Shown here: in pieces, positions 20,542 through 31,851 of the stretch
Layout: each line of letters begins with the position of its first letter
Position numbering within the stretch: position 1 is the stretch's first letter
Origin: Oscheius onirici
Lineage: Eukaryota; Nematoda; Chromadorea; Rhabditida; Rhabditidae
Direction: 5' to 3'
Assembly: GCA_932521025.1 (NCBI GenBank)
Contig: OW051471.1
Coordinates: forward strand, 5,456,001 to 5,520,000
Length of the DNA: 64,000 bases
Notes under the pieces: generated by a model
What the model was told of the DNA's origin: nothing
Databases searched by the model: none
Seen by the model: only the letters and a program-made list of their open reading frames with translations
Position numbers and translations under genes: made by a program

Positions 20542-23369
20542 ACCTGTCCAATTGCTTGTGAGTCCTTTGCTGGCTCCGCTTTCTCTCGGTAGAACTACTC
20601 TCCCCATCAGTCGCCTGGACAACCTGGTGGAGGAACATGTCCGACATACTTGGTCTGAGGATTGGGACCTTGAACTGCCGCACCCTTCGAACAGACGCCC
20701 GCGTAGCCGAACTGAATGACGCTCTACACGACATCAACTTCGACGTTATCGGTCTCAGTGAAGTGAAAAGACGAGGACAAGGGTCGCTATCCATACAGTC
20801 TACAAGTCACCTTCTACTACACGCTGGAAAAACCGGCTTTCTCGTACACAACCGATGGTCAACTCAGGTCACATTTCACGTCCTCAATGACCGAGTATCG
20901 ATGCTGGATTTGCGACTAAAACACGGTACAGTACGGGTTGTCCAATGCTATGCTCCTACTTCCACAAGTTCCGATGCCGACTACGAAGACTTTCTAATCT
21001 CGATCGACACAGCATTACATTTCAAACGAGTACGTCGTGTTGGGGGGAAAGTTTGATCTGTAAAATTGTCGTCGGAGACTTTAACAGTAAGATCGGTCCT
21101 GGAAAGCAAGACGAGAAGCATGTTGGACCGTACGGGATTGGATTACGGAACGAAAGAGGGCAGATGCTAGCTGATTTCTGTGCTGAGAACAATCTCTTCG
21201 TTATGAACAGCCGATTCCGAAAACGACCCGGTAGAAAGTGGACTTGGATTTCCCCTAATATGGAAACGCGTACTGAATTTCATATCTGACCATCGCCTTC
21301 TGATGGGAAAGCTGAAGAATCCGCCCTACAGAAAGCTAGGAAACGCTGCCAAAAGACCACAAATGCGGATGAACAAAGAACTGTTCAAATATGCCATCGA
21401 AACGCATGCTCAAAGTACTCAAGTTACTGGATACTCTCATCTGAAGCAAACTCTTCTATCTGCCGCCGAAGTATCGTCAGAACCTCTCCCTAGGACTTCT
21501 TTTATCTCTGAGCGAACCAAGGAGCTATTCTCTAAACGACATACATTGATGAATCGACGTGTAACACGCCGCAGTCGAGTAGAGTTCTCAGTCGCGTCTA
21601 GAGCCCTGAGAGAGTCCTTGAAAGAAGATCTACGAACGAAACACTACAATTGTTTACGTGACGCTCTGACACAAGGAAAAAGTTTGCTGAGAGCTCAACG
21701 TTCAAACCAAGTACAGAGGAACTGCCTTTTTCAGCTGAATAATAGTGCTGGTACAACTGTCAACGATCCCTCCGATGTTCGAAAAGTAGTCCGTTCCTTC
21801 TACAACAAGCTGTACTCTTCACAAAACGCTGCCAGCTTGCCTCTGACTGCTCCCGATCACGATGTCCCTTACATCCTGTCAAGTGAGGTTGAAAAAGCCA
21901 TTTCAAAGTTGAAAAGAGGAAAAGCAGCTGGATCAGATCATGTTACGTCTGATATGATTCTTGCGGCTAAAGAATTCATCACTCCACATCTGACTATCAT
22001 CTTCAACGAAATACTTTAAAAAGAGCAACTTCCTGATCAACTAGCCGATACGACGATCTCTGTACTTTACAAGAAAGGAGATCCCTTGATGATCAAGAAC
22101 TACAGGCCAATAGCACTCCTCTTCGTCGTCTACAAGCTGTTTACCTCAATTCTCGGAGAAAGAATGTAGAAGATACTTGATGCCAATCAATCTCCAGAAC
22201 AGACGAGGTTCAGACAGACATGTTCGACCTCAGACAACATCCAAGTACTCGGAGATCTCATGCAAAGAAGCAAGGAGTACAACTTTCCACTGTACATTGG
22301 GTTCATAGATTATGCAAAAGCCTTTGACACCGTCGAAAGAGCAGCCCTATGGACGTCACTCTCCGACCAAGGAATACCACTGAAGATTGTAAAAATCTTA
22401 CGTCTCATATACGCTCACTCGGAAGTAGCTGTCAAAGTGATTGGAAAGAAAGTCCCGATCGAGGTCAAGAGAGGTGTCCTACAAGGACACACAGTCTCAC
22501 CCGCACTTTTCTCGGCTGTGTTGGAAAGTGTTTTTCGAAAAATGAGATGGAAACGCCAAGAAGTGAACATTGGCGGCCAACGACTCACAAATCTACGATA
22601 TGCTGATGACGCTGTCTTGCTATCTCATTCAGCCCAGGGCCTTCAACATATGATGAGCACGCTATCGTCGGAAAGTGCGAAAGTCGGACTCCAGATCAAT
22701 GTGGAGAAGTCTAATGTGATGACGAACAGACAAGAATTACCTGTTCTCATCAACGACAAAATGGTTCCGTACTGCGCGGACTTCGTCTTTCTTGGATCGA
22801 GGTTGTCTTTCGATGGTAACGCTTCACTTGAAGTCAACCGCAGAGTCAGAACAGCTTGGGCCTCCTTCAACAGATTCCATCAAATTTTCACCAGCTCAAA
22901 AATCCCGATGAGATACAAACGCAAGCTGTATACTCAATGTGTTGAACCGGCTCTTCTCTACGCTGGAGAAACGTGGACATTGCGAGAAAAGGAGTTGAAC
23001 AAGCTTATAACTGCACAACGGAAGATGATGAGACGAATGGTGGGAGTTACGCTCCTAGATCGACGAACCAACAAGTGGCTACATGGCGCTGTCAAGATGT
23101 CAGAGTCAGCTGGATCACAAAGAAATGGAATTGGGCCCGGAAGATTGCTAGTATGGAGGATGGTCGTTGGACAAAAATTGTAAGTGAATGGAGGCCGTGG
23201 AACAGGTACAGAACAGCTGTGAGACCAAGAGCCAGGTGGAAAGACGATATTAACAGGATGTGGCGAAAACTGGATGGGCGTTGCGGTCAGATCTCCCGAA
23301 CTCTTTAGAAAAAGTATGATGCGACATATCGGAATGATATGATTATCGTAATAAATGAAATGAAATGAA
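20542..23369 (+). mobile_element. RTE-clade LINE, nearly full length
   Basis: Apurinic-type endonuclease (RIGTLNCRTLRTDAR; GLSEVKRRGQG; VVGDFNSKIG), then reverse transcriptase (KLKRGKAAGSDHVTSDMILA; FPLYIGFIDYAKAFDTVERA; QGHTVSPALFSAVLES; LTNLRYADDAVLLSHS) and the C-terminal MMRRMVGVTLLDRRTN block. The 3' end is an (atgaa)n short tandem tail, typical of RTE. The target duplication ACCTCGTAG (20533-20541 and 23370-23378) is exact. At least four reading-frame breaks (near 21050, 21260, 22017 and 22168) make it inactive. It lies inside a coding exon of the dog-1-like gene, between DIEDLV and EGLQ. Confidence 0.92.
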
Positions 23370-23773
23370 ACCTCGTAGAAGGACTGCAAAATGCTCGACT
23401 GTCAGTGTGCCTGTATTTTGCCAGCAATCGAATTCTTGCGAGCGATGCCGATATCATATTTTGTCCCTTTGGCTACCTAGTTGGTTAATCGCTCAAGCCA
23501 TTCCCTCTGAATTATACCATTCTTTCAGATCCACTCGTCCGTTTCAACTCTTCGGTTGCGCTAAAGGACAGCATTGTAATTTTGGACGAATCACAAAACA
23601 TGGAAGACATTTGTCGCGAAGGAGCGTCGTTTTCTTTCGTCGAAGGGCAAGTCTCAGATACTTACGAAGCCATCAAGTCCAAAGCAAAGATGGCAGGAGA
23701 CTTGTCAGTTGAGATAGCAATGAAACTATCGGAAAGGGACATGCCCAAATCTCTGGCTATTACACAGTAGAAA

Positions 23774-24441
23774 AAATCTGGCTCTCCTGGACCTTAGCCG
23801 TCCCATGAAAAAAAGACCGTCTGGGTAGAAAGACCGTCCCGAAAATCTTTTTTTTGGAACTTTTGGTTTTGCTTGCGGAAATTATATTTTCAGATGATTT
23901 TTTTTTGCATCTACTGGGATTTCAATTTTTCATGGTCTCCATTCAGCATTTCAGGCAATGAAAATTAAAACCTTGGTAAATAATTGAAATACACACATGG
24001 AACGAAGTAGCCTGGATGCCTTCCTGCTCAATCTCAGTGTCTTCTCATGATCGAGCTCTCTTCAGACTATCCCGTTTCCTAAGCCTGATTTCTCCCACAC
24101 TTTTTTGACTTTTGCGCGCTCTCGCTCTGCCTCACTCTAATTATGATCTCAATTTATTGAAAGAACCAGTTGTTCCATGTGTGTATTTCAACTATTTATC
24201 AGCTTTTAATTGTCCGTGTCTGAAATGCTGAGTGAAGACCATAAAAATTGAAATCCCAGTAGACGCAAAAAAAAAAAATCTAAAACTGAAAAAATAAGTT
24301 CCGCAAACAAAACAAAATTTCCAAAAAAAAGATTTTTGGGACGGTCTTTCTCCCCGGACGATCTTTTTTTTTCATGGGACGGTCATTTTTTCAGGAGACG
24401 GTCTTTTTTCAAGGGATAGCTAAAGTCCAGGAGAGCCAAAT
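23774..24441. mobile_element. Inverted-repeat element, ends TTGGCTCTCCTGGAC
   Basis: Left end tctggctctcctggacctta, right end inverted tttggctctcctggacttta, both continuing into gacggtcttt repeats, with nested inverted repeats around ttccatgtgtgtatttcaa. Non-coding; it interrupts the dog-1-like remnant. A 40-base interior stretch (aatgaaaattaaaaccttgg...) is repeated just outside at 24541-24583. Confidence 0.7.
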
Positions 24442-25183
24442 ACCTCTGGAAGTCGTAAGTAGTCTTTTCTTCTTTTCCCATATATACCGTTCAGTTCTAT
24501 TTTCTTTTGGAAGAGCTCTGGAGATGGTTCCAGGAGGCGATTTCAGGCAATGAAAATTAAAATCTTGGTAAATAATTGAAATTTTTCTTTTTATTTCTCA
24601 GCGACTACGTCGGGCGGAATGGAGAATTGCCGTACTCTCGACAGCAATGCAATGGTTCAAAAGTTGCTGAAAACGGGTAGAAGGCAGGCTCTAATCTTTG
24701 AGAAGGATCGAACCGACTATCAGAGTATCCAGGTAACACATTTTGCACATTGAAGTGAATAGTTAAACGTTGTAGAACTCTCTGAAACGCGTCTTCTATC
24801 AGGCTGACGAGAAAAATAAGAAAGTACTCAAGCCTCTCAAGCCACCTCATCTAGTTGCGAGACTTGTAGAAAAGTGGCTCCTCTTCAACGACTACTATCA
24901 GAAGGAACAAGTTCGCCAGCTGATGTTGCTGTGGGAAGAAACCCCAAGAAAGACCAACTCAATGCTGGTTGCATAAATTGTTAATCTTTATTATCTTTCA
25001 AAATTCAATGATGCCGTTTCTTTGTGGGGGATTCCGGGACTGTTCTACGTTTCCTGATGTTGGAATCGCGGGACTGCGAATAATCTCATTCTGTTTGTCT
25101 TCCTATGCTTATCGTTTGATTATTCCCGAGTAATTGAACATTAGCAGCTGGTCGAACCCACGTGTAATTTCCGAGACATTGAA

Positions 25184-26308
25184 ATGCCGATCGGGGTAGA
25201 GTTTCTAGAAGATTTCTATTTCCTCGACTATGTGGCTCCCATCTTTTCAGTCATCTCTTTCATTTCTCTCCCAATCTATATATTTGTTCTCTACATCACC
25301 TACAAAGGAAGAAAACGCTCTTTTTCTGGACCCTTCTACGTGTTTTTCCTCTTCCTCGGCTTCTATGACATATTGTCAACTGTCATCAATATTTTCGGTA
25401 ACAAATTATAATAATAAGAGTTAAAACAAGGTCTAGGCAATAACCTTCCTGCTTGGGGAGTAACCGATCAATTTGCATATCTGATTGATCCCTGGTATGC
25501 TCGGATCTATTTCTCGGTCTCTTGGTTTACGCGTGTCAATCAAGTCTCTTTCAATTTGGTCCAGTTCTAGTCGGTTTTAAGGGTTTCAGTAGTGCGCTGA
25601 TATCTATTAACCGGGTATCGTCGCTCATTTGGCCACTGAAATATTCGAGAATTTGGACAACTGACCGACTAAAGTACTTCGTAGCTCTCCAAACTGTTCC
25701 TGGATTCATTTTCGCACTAGTAATTACCTTCTACAGAATCGAATATATCGCAGATCCCAATCGACCATTCAGAGTATTTCGACTTTCAAATACAATCAAT
25801 CCATTCAGCGTGTCTCGTTCAACTTCAAAGATCGAGAATGGCACGGACGTCTGTACGCTGTTGCCGGCGTTTTGGACGTTCTTCTGGCTGCTGTCATCTT
25901 TATCGGCTACACTTTGACTCTTTATCGATTGTCCAAAATGAAGACCAACGAAAAAACTGCAACTCATTTAGGACTAGGCATATCCATGTGAGTCATCTGA
26001 AAAACACAAAATGCAGTTATTTGAGAATTGAACTACTCTATTTTGTTTACATGACTGTAGCTGTTCTTTTCACCATTCCAACCTTGACTTATTTTTCACT
26101 TCACAGTATAATGTGTGACTTATATTCGACGTTCAATCTGTATCTGCTTCTCTTTACAAGTTCTACTATCCGTAGGGCTCTTCAGTCAGTTTTTGGTTGT
26201 TATTTTGCAGCCAATTGCAGAAAATGCATGGAGTTGAAGAGACGCAGGAAGACGACAGTGTCAAATGTCTCGTCTGCTAATAGGAAGCAGACATCTACTC
26301 TATTCTGA
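25184..26308 (+). CDS. Nematode serpentine chemoreceptor (Srv/Srg-like), intact
   Basis: Seven-transmembrane receptor expected in sensory neurons. Five exons joined by short introns give a continuous frame: MPIGVEFLEDFYFLDYVAPI, TM1 (SVISFISLPIYIFVLYITY), GPFYVFFLFLGFYDIL, SALISINRVSSLIWPLKYSR (TM3 end with the P-L-K-Y-x-x-I-W motif seen in Srv-type receptors), TM5 LYAVAGVLDVLLAAVIFIGY, TM6 LLYFVYMTVAVLFTIPTL, TM7 STFNLYLLLFTSS and a basic tail RRRKTTVSNVSS. About 310 residues, normal for the class. The class assignment is by motif memory; the 7TM call is firm. Confidence 0.8.
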
Positions 26309-26406
26309 TAAATGTCATCACTTTCTTGACAATGTTATTTGCTAAAACAATTTGTCGGGGGTTAACTCGAGTTCGTTCGTCAGCGACTCATTCTCGTTTG
26401 ATCCCA

Positions 26407-28003
26407 ATGATATCTGTACTCGATGTTGGAGCCATGTTTCTCTCTATCTTTGCCTTATTCTCACTTCCTCTGTACGGCTCCTTGACTCGTCTTCTTCTCA
26501 AAGAACGGTATCTCTTATGCTTCCAATAAATATCAAGTTCAACAGATCAGTCAACTTTTCCGGATCCTTCTACAATCTCTTTATCCTCGTTGTTCTTCTT
26601 GACATGCTGGCCATTACAGTAAACTTCCTTGATTAGTCGCTTGTTTTCGTTAATTAGCAGTTTCAGGAGTTTCGCTGACAGGTTGGGGAGTGACCACTTC
26701 AATGGCTGGTCTCTGGTACGGGAAAACCTATTTAAGTTTGGCCTGGCTGACCAGAGTCAATCAGGTAACTCGCCTGCTTTTGTAGAAAAAAAGAGTGTTT
26801 TCTAGGGAACGAGTTCAGTAATAGCCGCCAATCGAGCTTACGCCATGATTATTCCGTTGCAGTATGCCAGGGTACTTTTCCGCTAACTCTCCTTCGGGAA
26901 GACTTGAACTCGCAGGCCAGACTGGCCTGTTGCTCTACTTGTCTATTTTAAAATGCTCTTGCGTCTGTGTGTGTCGGAAGCCTTAATTGGCAGTAATAAG
27001 GGGAGATTTGTGAAGAGTTCTTCTTTTGTAATAAGTCGAAACAAACAAAGCAAGTACGCTAACTTTTCACGACTTTCGTAGTTTTGGAGAGGTTGTCACT
27101 ATGACCAGAGTAACAAACTGAGAATGAAAATAACTGTGGGTCCGCGTCAGAGTGACGTGATAGGTTGAAAAGGGGAAATATCTAACTTTATCCCTGCGAG
27201 GGCTTTGCAAACCTTGTCTTTTTAAAAAGGCCAGACTAAGTTTTGAGGGTAAGCTTTGGTGATAAGTTTTACCTGAGTAACAGACATCACTAGAAAATTG
27301 CATACGTAAACTATCAACGTTCCGTGGTGTCTGTGCTTCTGTCTGTTTCTGGTTGTGTCTCGCACATCGAACAAAGCAAGAGTCGCCTTTTTTTTTGACA
27401 AGTCAATTTGGAATTCAGGGTTCGAATCTTTGCTATTGCTTCAGCCAAGGCTGCCGTAGGCATTTCTATTTTAGATGTGGCGTCGTGGAATCCTCAGAAA
27501 GCTGCAGCTGCTACAGATTGTTCCCGGTGTCATTTTTGCTGGAACAATTGTAACATTCGACGTGGAATATCAGTCATTCAATACAACTCTTCGAGTACTA
27601 TTCAGCCTTTCTTAAAATGTTTTGAATTTTAGCAAGCGACACCTCGATTCACAAACGACCTGCAGATTTCCATTTTGTACAAAGCAGCTGGTGTGCTGGA
27701 AGTTATGCTTGTGTTGGTAATTGGAATTTTCTATGGTACTGGAATAGCAGCCATACCAGAATAACACTGCTTCAAATGTCTGTCCCTACACTGTCCTGAA
27801 GCAGAGTTTTCAGGAAAAGTCGAGAGCTGAAATGTCAGCTACTTACATGGGAGTAAGCATTTGTTGTCTCGAGTTTGCCTATTTTCTGTATTCGGCCTTT
27901 TCCGTCTTCAACAAAATACCAGCCAACACTTATTTTTCCATCCACAGTGCCTTGACAGATGTTTACTCGAGTCTCAATTGCTACCTCCTTTTGGCGTTTA
28001 GAT
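26407..28003 (+). pseudogene. Serpentine receptor paralogue, broken
   Basis: Matches the receptor at 25184 exon by exon: MISVLDVGAMFLSIFALFSL, SGSFYNLFILVVLLDML, GWGVTTSMAGLWYGKTYLSL, RVNQ then IAANRAYAMIIPLQYAR, LLQIVPGVIFAGTIVTFD, ILYKAAGVLEVMLVLVIG and CLEFAYFLYSAFSVFNKIP. Damage: the donor after VNFL reads AT where the paralogue has GT, a rep-1 repeat splits the gene after the third exon (26935-27250), and the TM5-TM6 region is out of frame with a stop. A recent tandem duplicate that has been lost. Confidence 0.75.
26935..27250 (+). repeat. Dispersed repeat rep-1 copy
   Basis: Contains ttgtctattttaaaatgctc, gcgtctgtgtgtgtcggaag, taataaggggagatttgtga and ggctttgcaaaccttgtctt. Inserted in the broken receptor gene. 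Confidence 0.75.
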
Positions 28004-28159
28004 AATCTGTTCGATGGAGACTTTTGTCAGTTTATTTTCTGTTATTCATTACAATGTATTCCAGAAAGTTTTGGCGATTATCCGATGGGACAGTTGCAGT
28101 CTCGACAATGGCGGCGAAAACGGTTTCAGCCGGTAGCAGAAGTATAAGTCGAGTGAAAT

Positions 28160-28800
28160 AAAACGGTTATCCTAGAATTCGACCGGACTATTCTCAACGG
28201 AGATCCCCAAATCGATAAAATCTTAGAAAGTGGCCAAAATGATTTTACTCACAAACTCTTCTTCCGCCAGGATCGATTTTCATACCTAGATATTCCGCGC
28301 TTCCCTTCACGTAATAACAACCTACAATTGGAAACCTTTAAAACACGAAGAAACGTAGCTGATCTCAAAATGATTCAAAAAATATTGTCCCCTGAATCCC
28401 GCAATGACAAAAACCAGTTCTTCCAATTTCTTCCCTCGAGAGGACCCATCAACAAAATATTTCTATCTAGGCCCAGAACAAATTTCTTTTCACACCGAGT
28501 CGGGTCCAGGTTTCAAATACTTACAAGATCAAACAAACCAATTCCTAAAACAAATAGAGCCATCCTTTCACTTCTAAAACAGAAGATAGATTACTGCCAA
28601 GGTGCATCCCCAAACCTTCTTTCCCTGTTGTATATTTCTCCTTACCCCAAGTTTTATCCCGCGTTTTATTATACCCAAAATTCCAATATCGTTCCCCTCC
28701 GGCCACCCCTTTTATGGCCCAATACCTGTACTTTCCATACAGCCTCATTTCCCTTTCTCCCCTTTCAACACTTCGCCTATGTCCAATTCATAGAAATAAA
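28160..28800 (+). mobile_element. 3' fragment of a CR1/Jockey-like LINE
   Basis: One open frame shows RFPSRNNNLQLETFKTRRNV, ADLKMIQKILSPESRN and RPRTNFFSHRVGSRFQ. This is the R-x-L..R..ADL...F.L......RTNFFS.RV layout found after the reverse transcriptase in CR1-like and related LINEs. No reverse transcriptase core remains. It runs up to the 3' end of the sugar-transporter gene on the other strand. Confidence 0.55.
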
Positions 28801-28807
28801 TAATATT

Positions 28808-31321
28808 TCATTCAATCATATTCAACGGAGATTTCTTTAAACTGGGCAGCGTTTTGGACGCTTCCTTCACTTCCTGGGCTGTCCGACCTTTCGTTTCTGG
28901 CAGATAGAAGTAGATGAGAACGACGCCAATTATCTGGTAAAGAGGGTAGAGGATAGACTTGATAGACTAACTAGAGGAGGTACGAAAAGAATAAGATAGG
29001 CCAAGGACTGTCCGATAACATGAGTAATCGGTAGATAAGTGAGCAAAAGAATGGATCGACTGAAACATAATGAGAAATAGTGAAGAAAACTAACAAGATT
29101 GACATGAACAGAGTGACCCAAGTGCAGGCTGCCGCGCGAGCATTTTGACCAACAAGTTCGGCTGAAAATGCATCTTCTTTGAATAGGAGGCAAGAGTTAC
29201 AAGTAATAAAAAGAGAAATTGGACCAGGTCCTGAGGCGAATACGAAATTGAACAAGGCGATAGCAGCAAGAAGGAGGAATCCAAGCCACCTCTCCTAAAG
29301 AAAGTTTTAGTTTTCATTTTGAAATTACCTGTATTGACTGAAAAAGGTACATATATCCAACCACTAACAGATTGAGACCCGTTAGCGTTGAGAATGTCCA
29401 GAGCAGAATAGTCCGTCGTCCAAAATGTTCAATAACCATGGACGAACAGAAGATGCCGAGCTAGAATCCTTTCTTCCAATTTTCTCAATACACCTACCAC
29501 TGTCATCAGGCAGATCACGACGTTTCCTATGGAAGCTTGAGAGACAGTCAGACCAACAGACAGCAAGATCTCGAAAGCAAAGGCATTCAGTGCGGCGATA
29601 CCGCTCATGACCTGAACGGTTAGCCGTTGTCTGTTCCCAAACTCATACCATAGCGACCATGACGGCTCCTCCAACGAGACAGCCTCGTCTTGCCGCAGGA
29701 TCCTTCCAAATACTGATCAAACTCAAGGTTTTTGTGTGATTCTGCCTTTCTTCATCCAGGCCAGCCAAAACCCCAGGCGCACAGTTTCCATGATAGAAAA
29801 TCAAAGAGTTTTGAGCGTTTAGTCTTCGTCCTTGACCAATCAAGTGTCTTGATTAAACTGCGGTTACTCTTCAACGTGCTCTTACCCCGGACTGTCGTGA
29901 ATGAAGAAGAGAAAAATAGAAGTAATGACACAGAGAACAAGTTCACCGGCATACATTAACCACCAATCAACCGTTCCGAAAAAGCACGGCATGCCTACAA
30001 TTGCTCCTAACAGGAGTCCACTTTGTACCATAACTCCGGAAGCCATTGACGTGACTCCTCTGCAAGATTTGGGACTACACTCGGTTATGAACATCGGAAC
30101 GATTCCCAAGTTGACAGAACAGGTCAATCCGAGGAGGAAACGCGAGACTCCATAGAGGACATAGTCATTTTTCTGAATAAGATTTTAAAAAGAGGAAACG
30201 ATTTTTACAAAATGACTAGCGATAGCCAAACTGATAGATAGAGACTGTCCCAGAAGAGCCAGTTGGATTCCTCTCTTCCGGCCAATTCGGTGGCTGATCC
30301 ATCGAATAAGAGAGGCTCCTACTGTCATTCCCCAGAAGAATAGTGAGATCAACACTCCCCAGATGTTCTAGAAATTGGTTTTCAAGTGAACGTGGTGCAT
30401 TACCTCCAGCTCCGTGCGAGTGACAGATTTTTCTGTGTGCTTTGAGACGGAGCTGTTGACAAATTGGAGAAAAGCCTAAAAAGGTGTAAGAACGTATTAT
30501 TAGGGTGCGCGGAAAGTATTTTGGTGTTTTTGGGAATTTCACGCTGGGCGACCAGGGTTCGAGTCCGCTGAGAGGAAATCTTTTTGTTTTTTTTAACTGT
30601 AGCATTCTACTGGGCTAAGAATCACCCCTGCAAAATATCATCTCAAACGGTTCGGTAATTTCAGATGGGGAAAGGTTTTGAGTTTCGAATCTCATCAACG
30701 TATCCCACCTCATTGTAATTCCTTGAGATCGAATTTGAATTTTTGAGAAAATTACCGAACCAATCGAGCCAAACCCACTGCGCCATCCGGGCATTTTTAG
30801 TTTAGGGGTGTTCCCAAAGTCGAAAATCGTTTTTCAAAAAAGCAAAATACTCGTCTCATTGAGCTGCAATTTTGACTAGTTGACAACTTTTTTGTAGGAT
30901 GCAACCCTGATGAGTTATGGGCAAAATTGTGTTTTGATCGAAACTTGGAACGTTCACTGTTCTCAGACGATGAGATATCCAGGTCTTCCATATAGCCTAC
31001 TAATTCCGCCTCGGGTAGACCTACATTTTGATTAAAAGATCAGTTGATTTCCATTGTTCTGGAAGGAGTTATGGGCGACACCAAAATACTTTCCGCGCAC
31101 CCTAATAGATCTTACCTCTTGACTGGGATTTGTAATTGCCAACTGGTAACCTCAAGAGAATGGTTTAAAGAGGAAAATGAATTCTTACCAAAGTGAAAAG
31201 GGCCGCTAGTGCCTACGATTATAGCCATCAAAGCCAGATGAAAGCCTGGAAGTTTTCTTTCCTCTGACGAGGTTTTCTCGATCAGAGATTGACAGACCGG
31301 CGCCTTTTCCGTTTCCTCCAT
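28808..31321 (-). CDS. MFS sugar transporter (SLC2/GLUT-like)
   Basis: Plasma-membrane facilitative sugar carrier, 12 predicted membrane segments. Start MEETEKAPVCQSLIEK at 31321. Family marks: FHFGYQLAITNPSQE in TM1; WISHRIGRKR (the G-R-K/R signature between TM2 and TM3); VNLGIVPMFITECSPKSCRG; SMVIEHFGRRTILLW (second G-R-R signature) near 29440; and PETKGRTAQEVKE at the C-terminus (PETKGR motif), ending LNMIE. About nine exons with short introns, except the second, which is enlarged by a MITE at 30500-31105 starting just 10 bases after the donor. All family signatures are present, so it looks functional. The substrate cannot be read from the sequence. Confidence 0.88.
30500..31105. mobile_element. 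TA-flanked MITE in transporter intron, ends TTAGGGTGCGCGG
   Basis: 606 bp with inverted ends ttagggtgcgcggaaagtat (left) and its complement ending CGCACCCTAA (right), bounded by TA at 30498-30499 and 31106-31107. It contains tRNA-like promoter motifs (see findings). Non-coding. It leaves the gtaagatcta donor of the host intron intact. Confidence 0.85.
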
Positions 31322-31851
31322 TGTTGAAAACAGGCTAAATTCATAGAAGAAGGAAGGAAAAATAGTGCAAGATATCTAATCAGTTCACAAGACAGCTTAA
31401 AGTTCACGAACTCTGTGCACTAGTCGACAGAGAAACATAGTGTAATCATACGTGTGGACAGCGGTTTATCGAGGCAAGGACAATCTACATAAACCACTGT
31501 GTTTGTCCAGATCGAAATATGCTAATAGTATTGACTCTGTTTAGTGGCAGTACTGGAAAACGGAAGAAATCTAAAAGAAATCTGTAAGAAACTTTTTCCC
31601 TCGGGGTCAGAATTAGCCTCGTTGCCCCGACGCGTCCACTCCTTGAGGGGTAGTTTTTGACGCCCATAACTGTCCGCAGATCAGGTTTCTCGGGCTAATG
31701 TGGATCCGCCATGACACCTGTTTGTCATTCTTGTACTTTTCTAGTTGACTCCCCTCTTGGCGCCTTGTCTATCTTTGCATAAGAAACTCGTCCGGGCTGA
31801 GATTAGATATGACGAAACGACGGCTTACAGGAAATCTCGTCGAGAGATCAG

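Larger units (their letters stand above)
18679..24976 (+). pseudogene. dog-1: FANCJ/BRIP1 (dog-1)-like DNA helicase, decayed and invaded by transposons
   Basis: FANCJ-type helicases unwind G-quadruplexes and cross-linked DNA in the nucleus. Recognisable pieces in order: MATAKKRSKNIEPS (18679); MGGVDVRI and STGGNVIVESPT; KTMALLASTCAW; VRIYYGTRTHKQIGQAIPEY (motif Ia); LFDIEDLVEGLQ; DADIIFCPFGYLVDP; SIVILDESQNMEDICREGAS. Lesions: a frame change near 19340; no GxGKT Walker A after ESPT; the DEAH box reads DESQ; only two of the four Fe-S cluster cysteine positions look retained; a LINE within an exon; three inverted-repeat elements. The 3' part ends (TAA 24974) after KRVFYQADEKNKKVLKPL without helicase motifs III-VI. 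It is a pseudogene or a decayed duplicate; whether an intact copy exists elsewhere cannot be told from here. Confidence 0.75.

Noticed and set aside
30530-30600. Candidate tRNA gene around ggttcgagtcc
   Set aside because: Only a B-box is present on this strand; no A-box or acceptor stem at the right distance. Kept only as a motif within the MITE.
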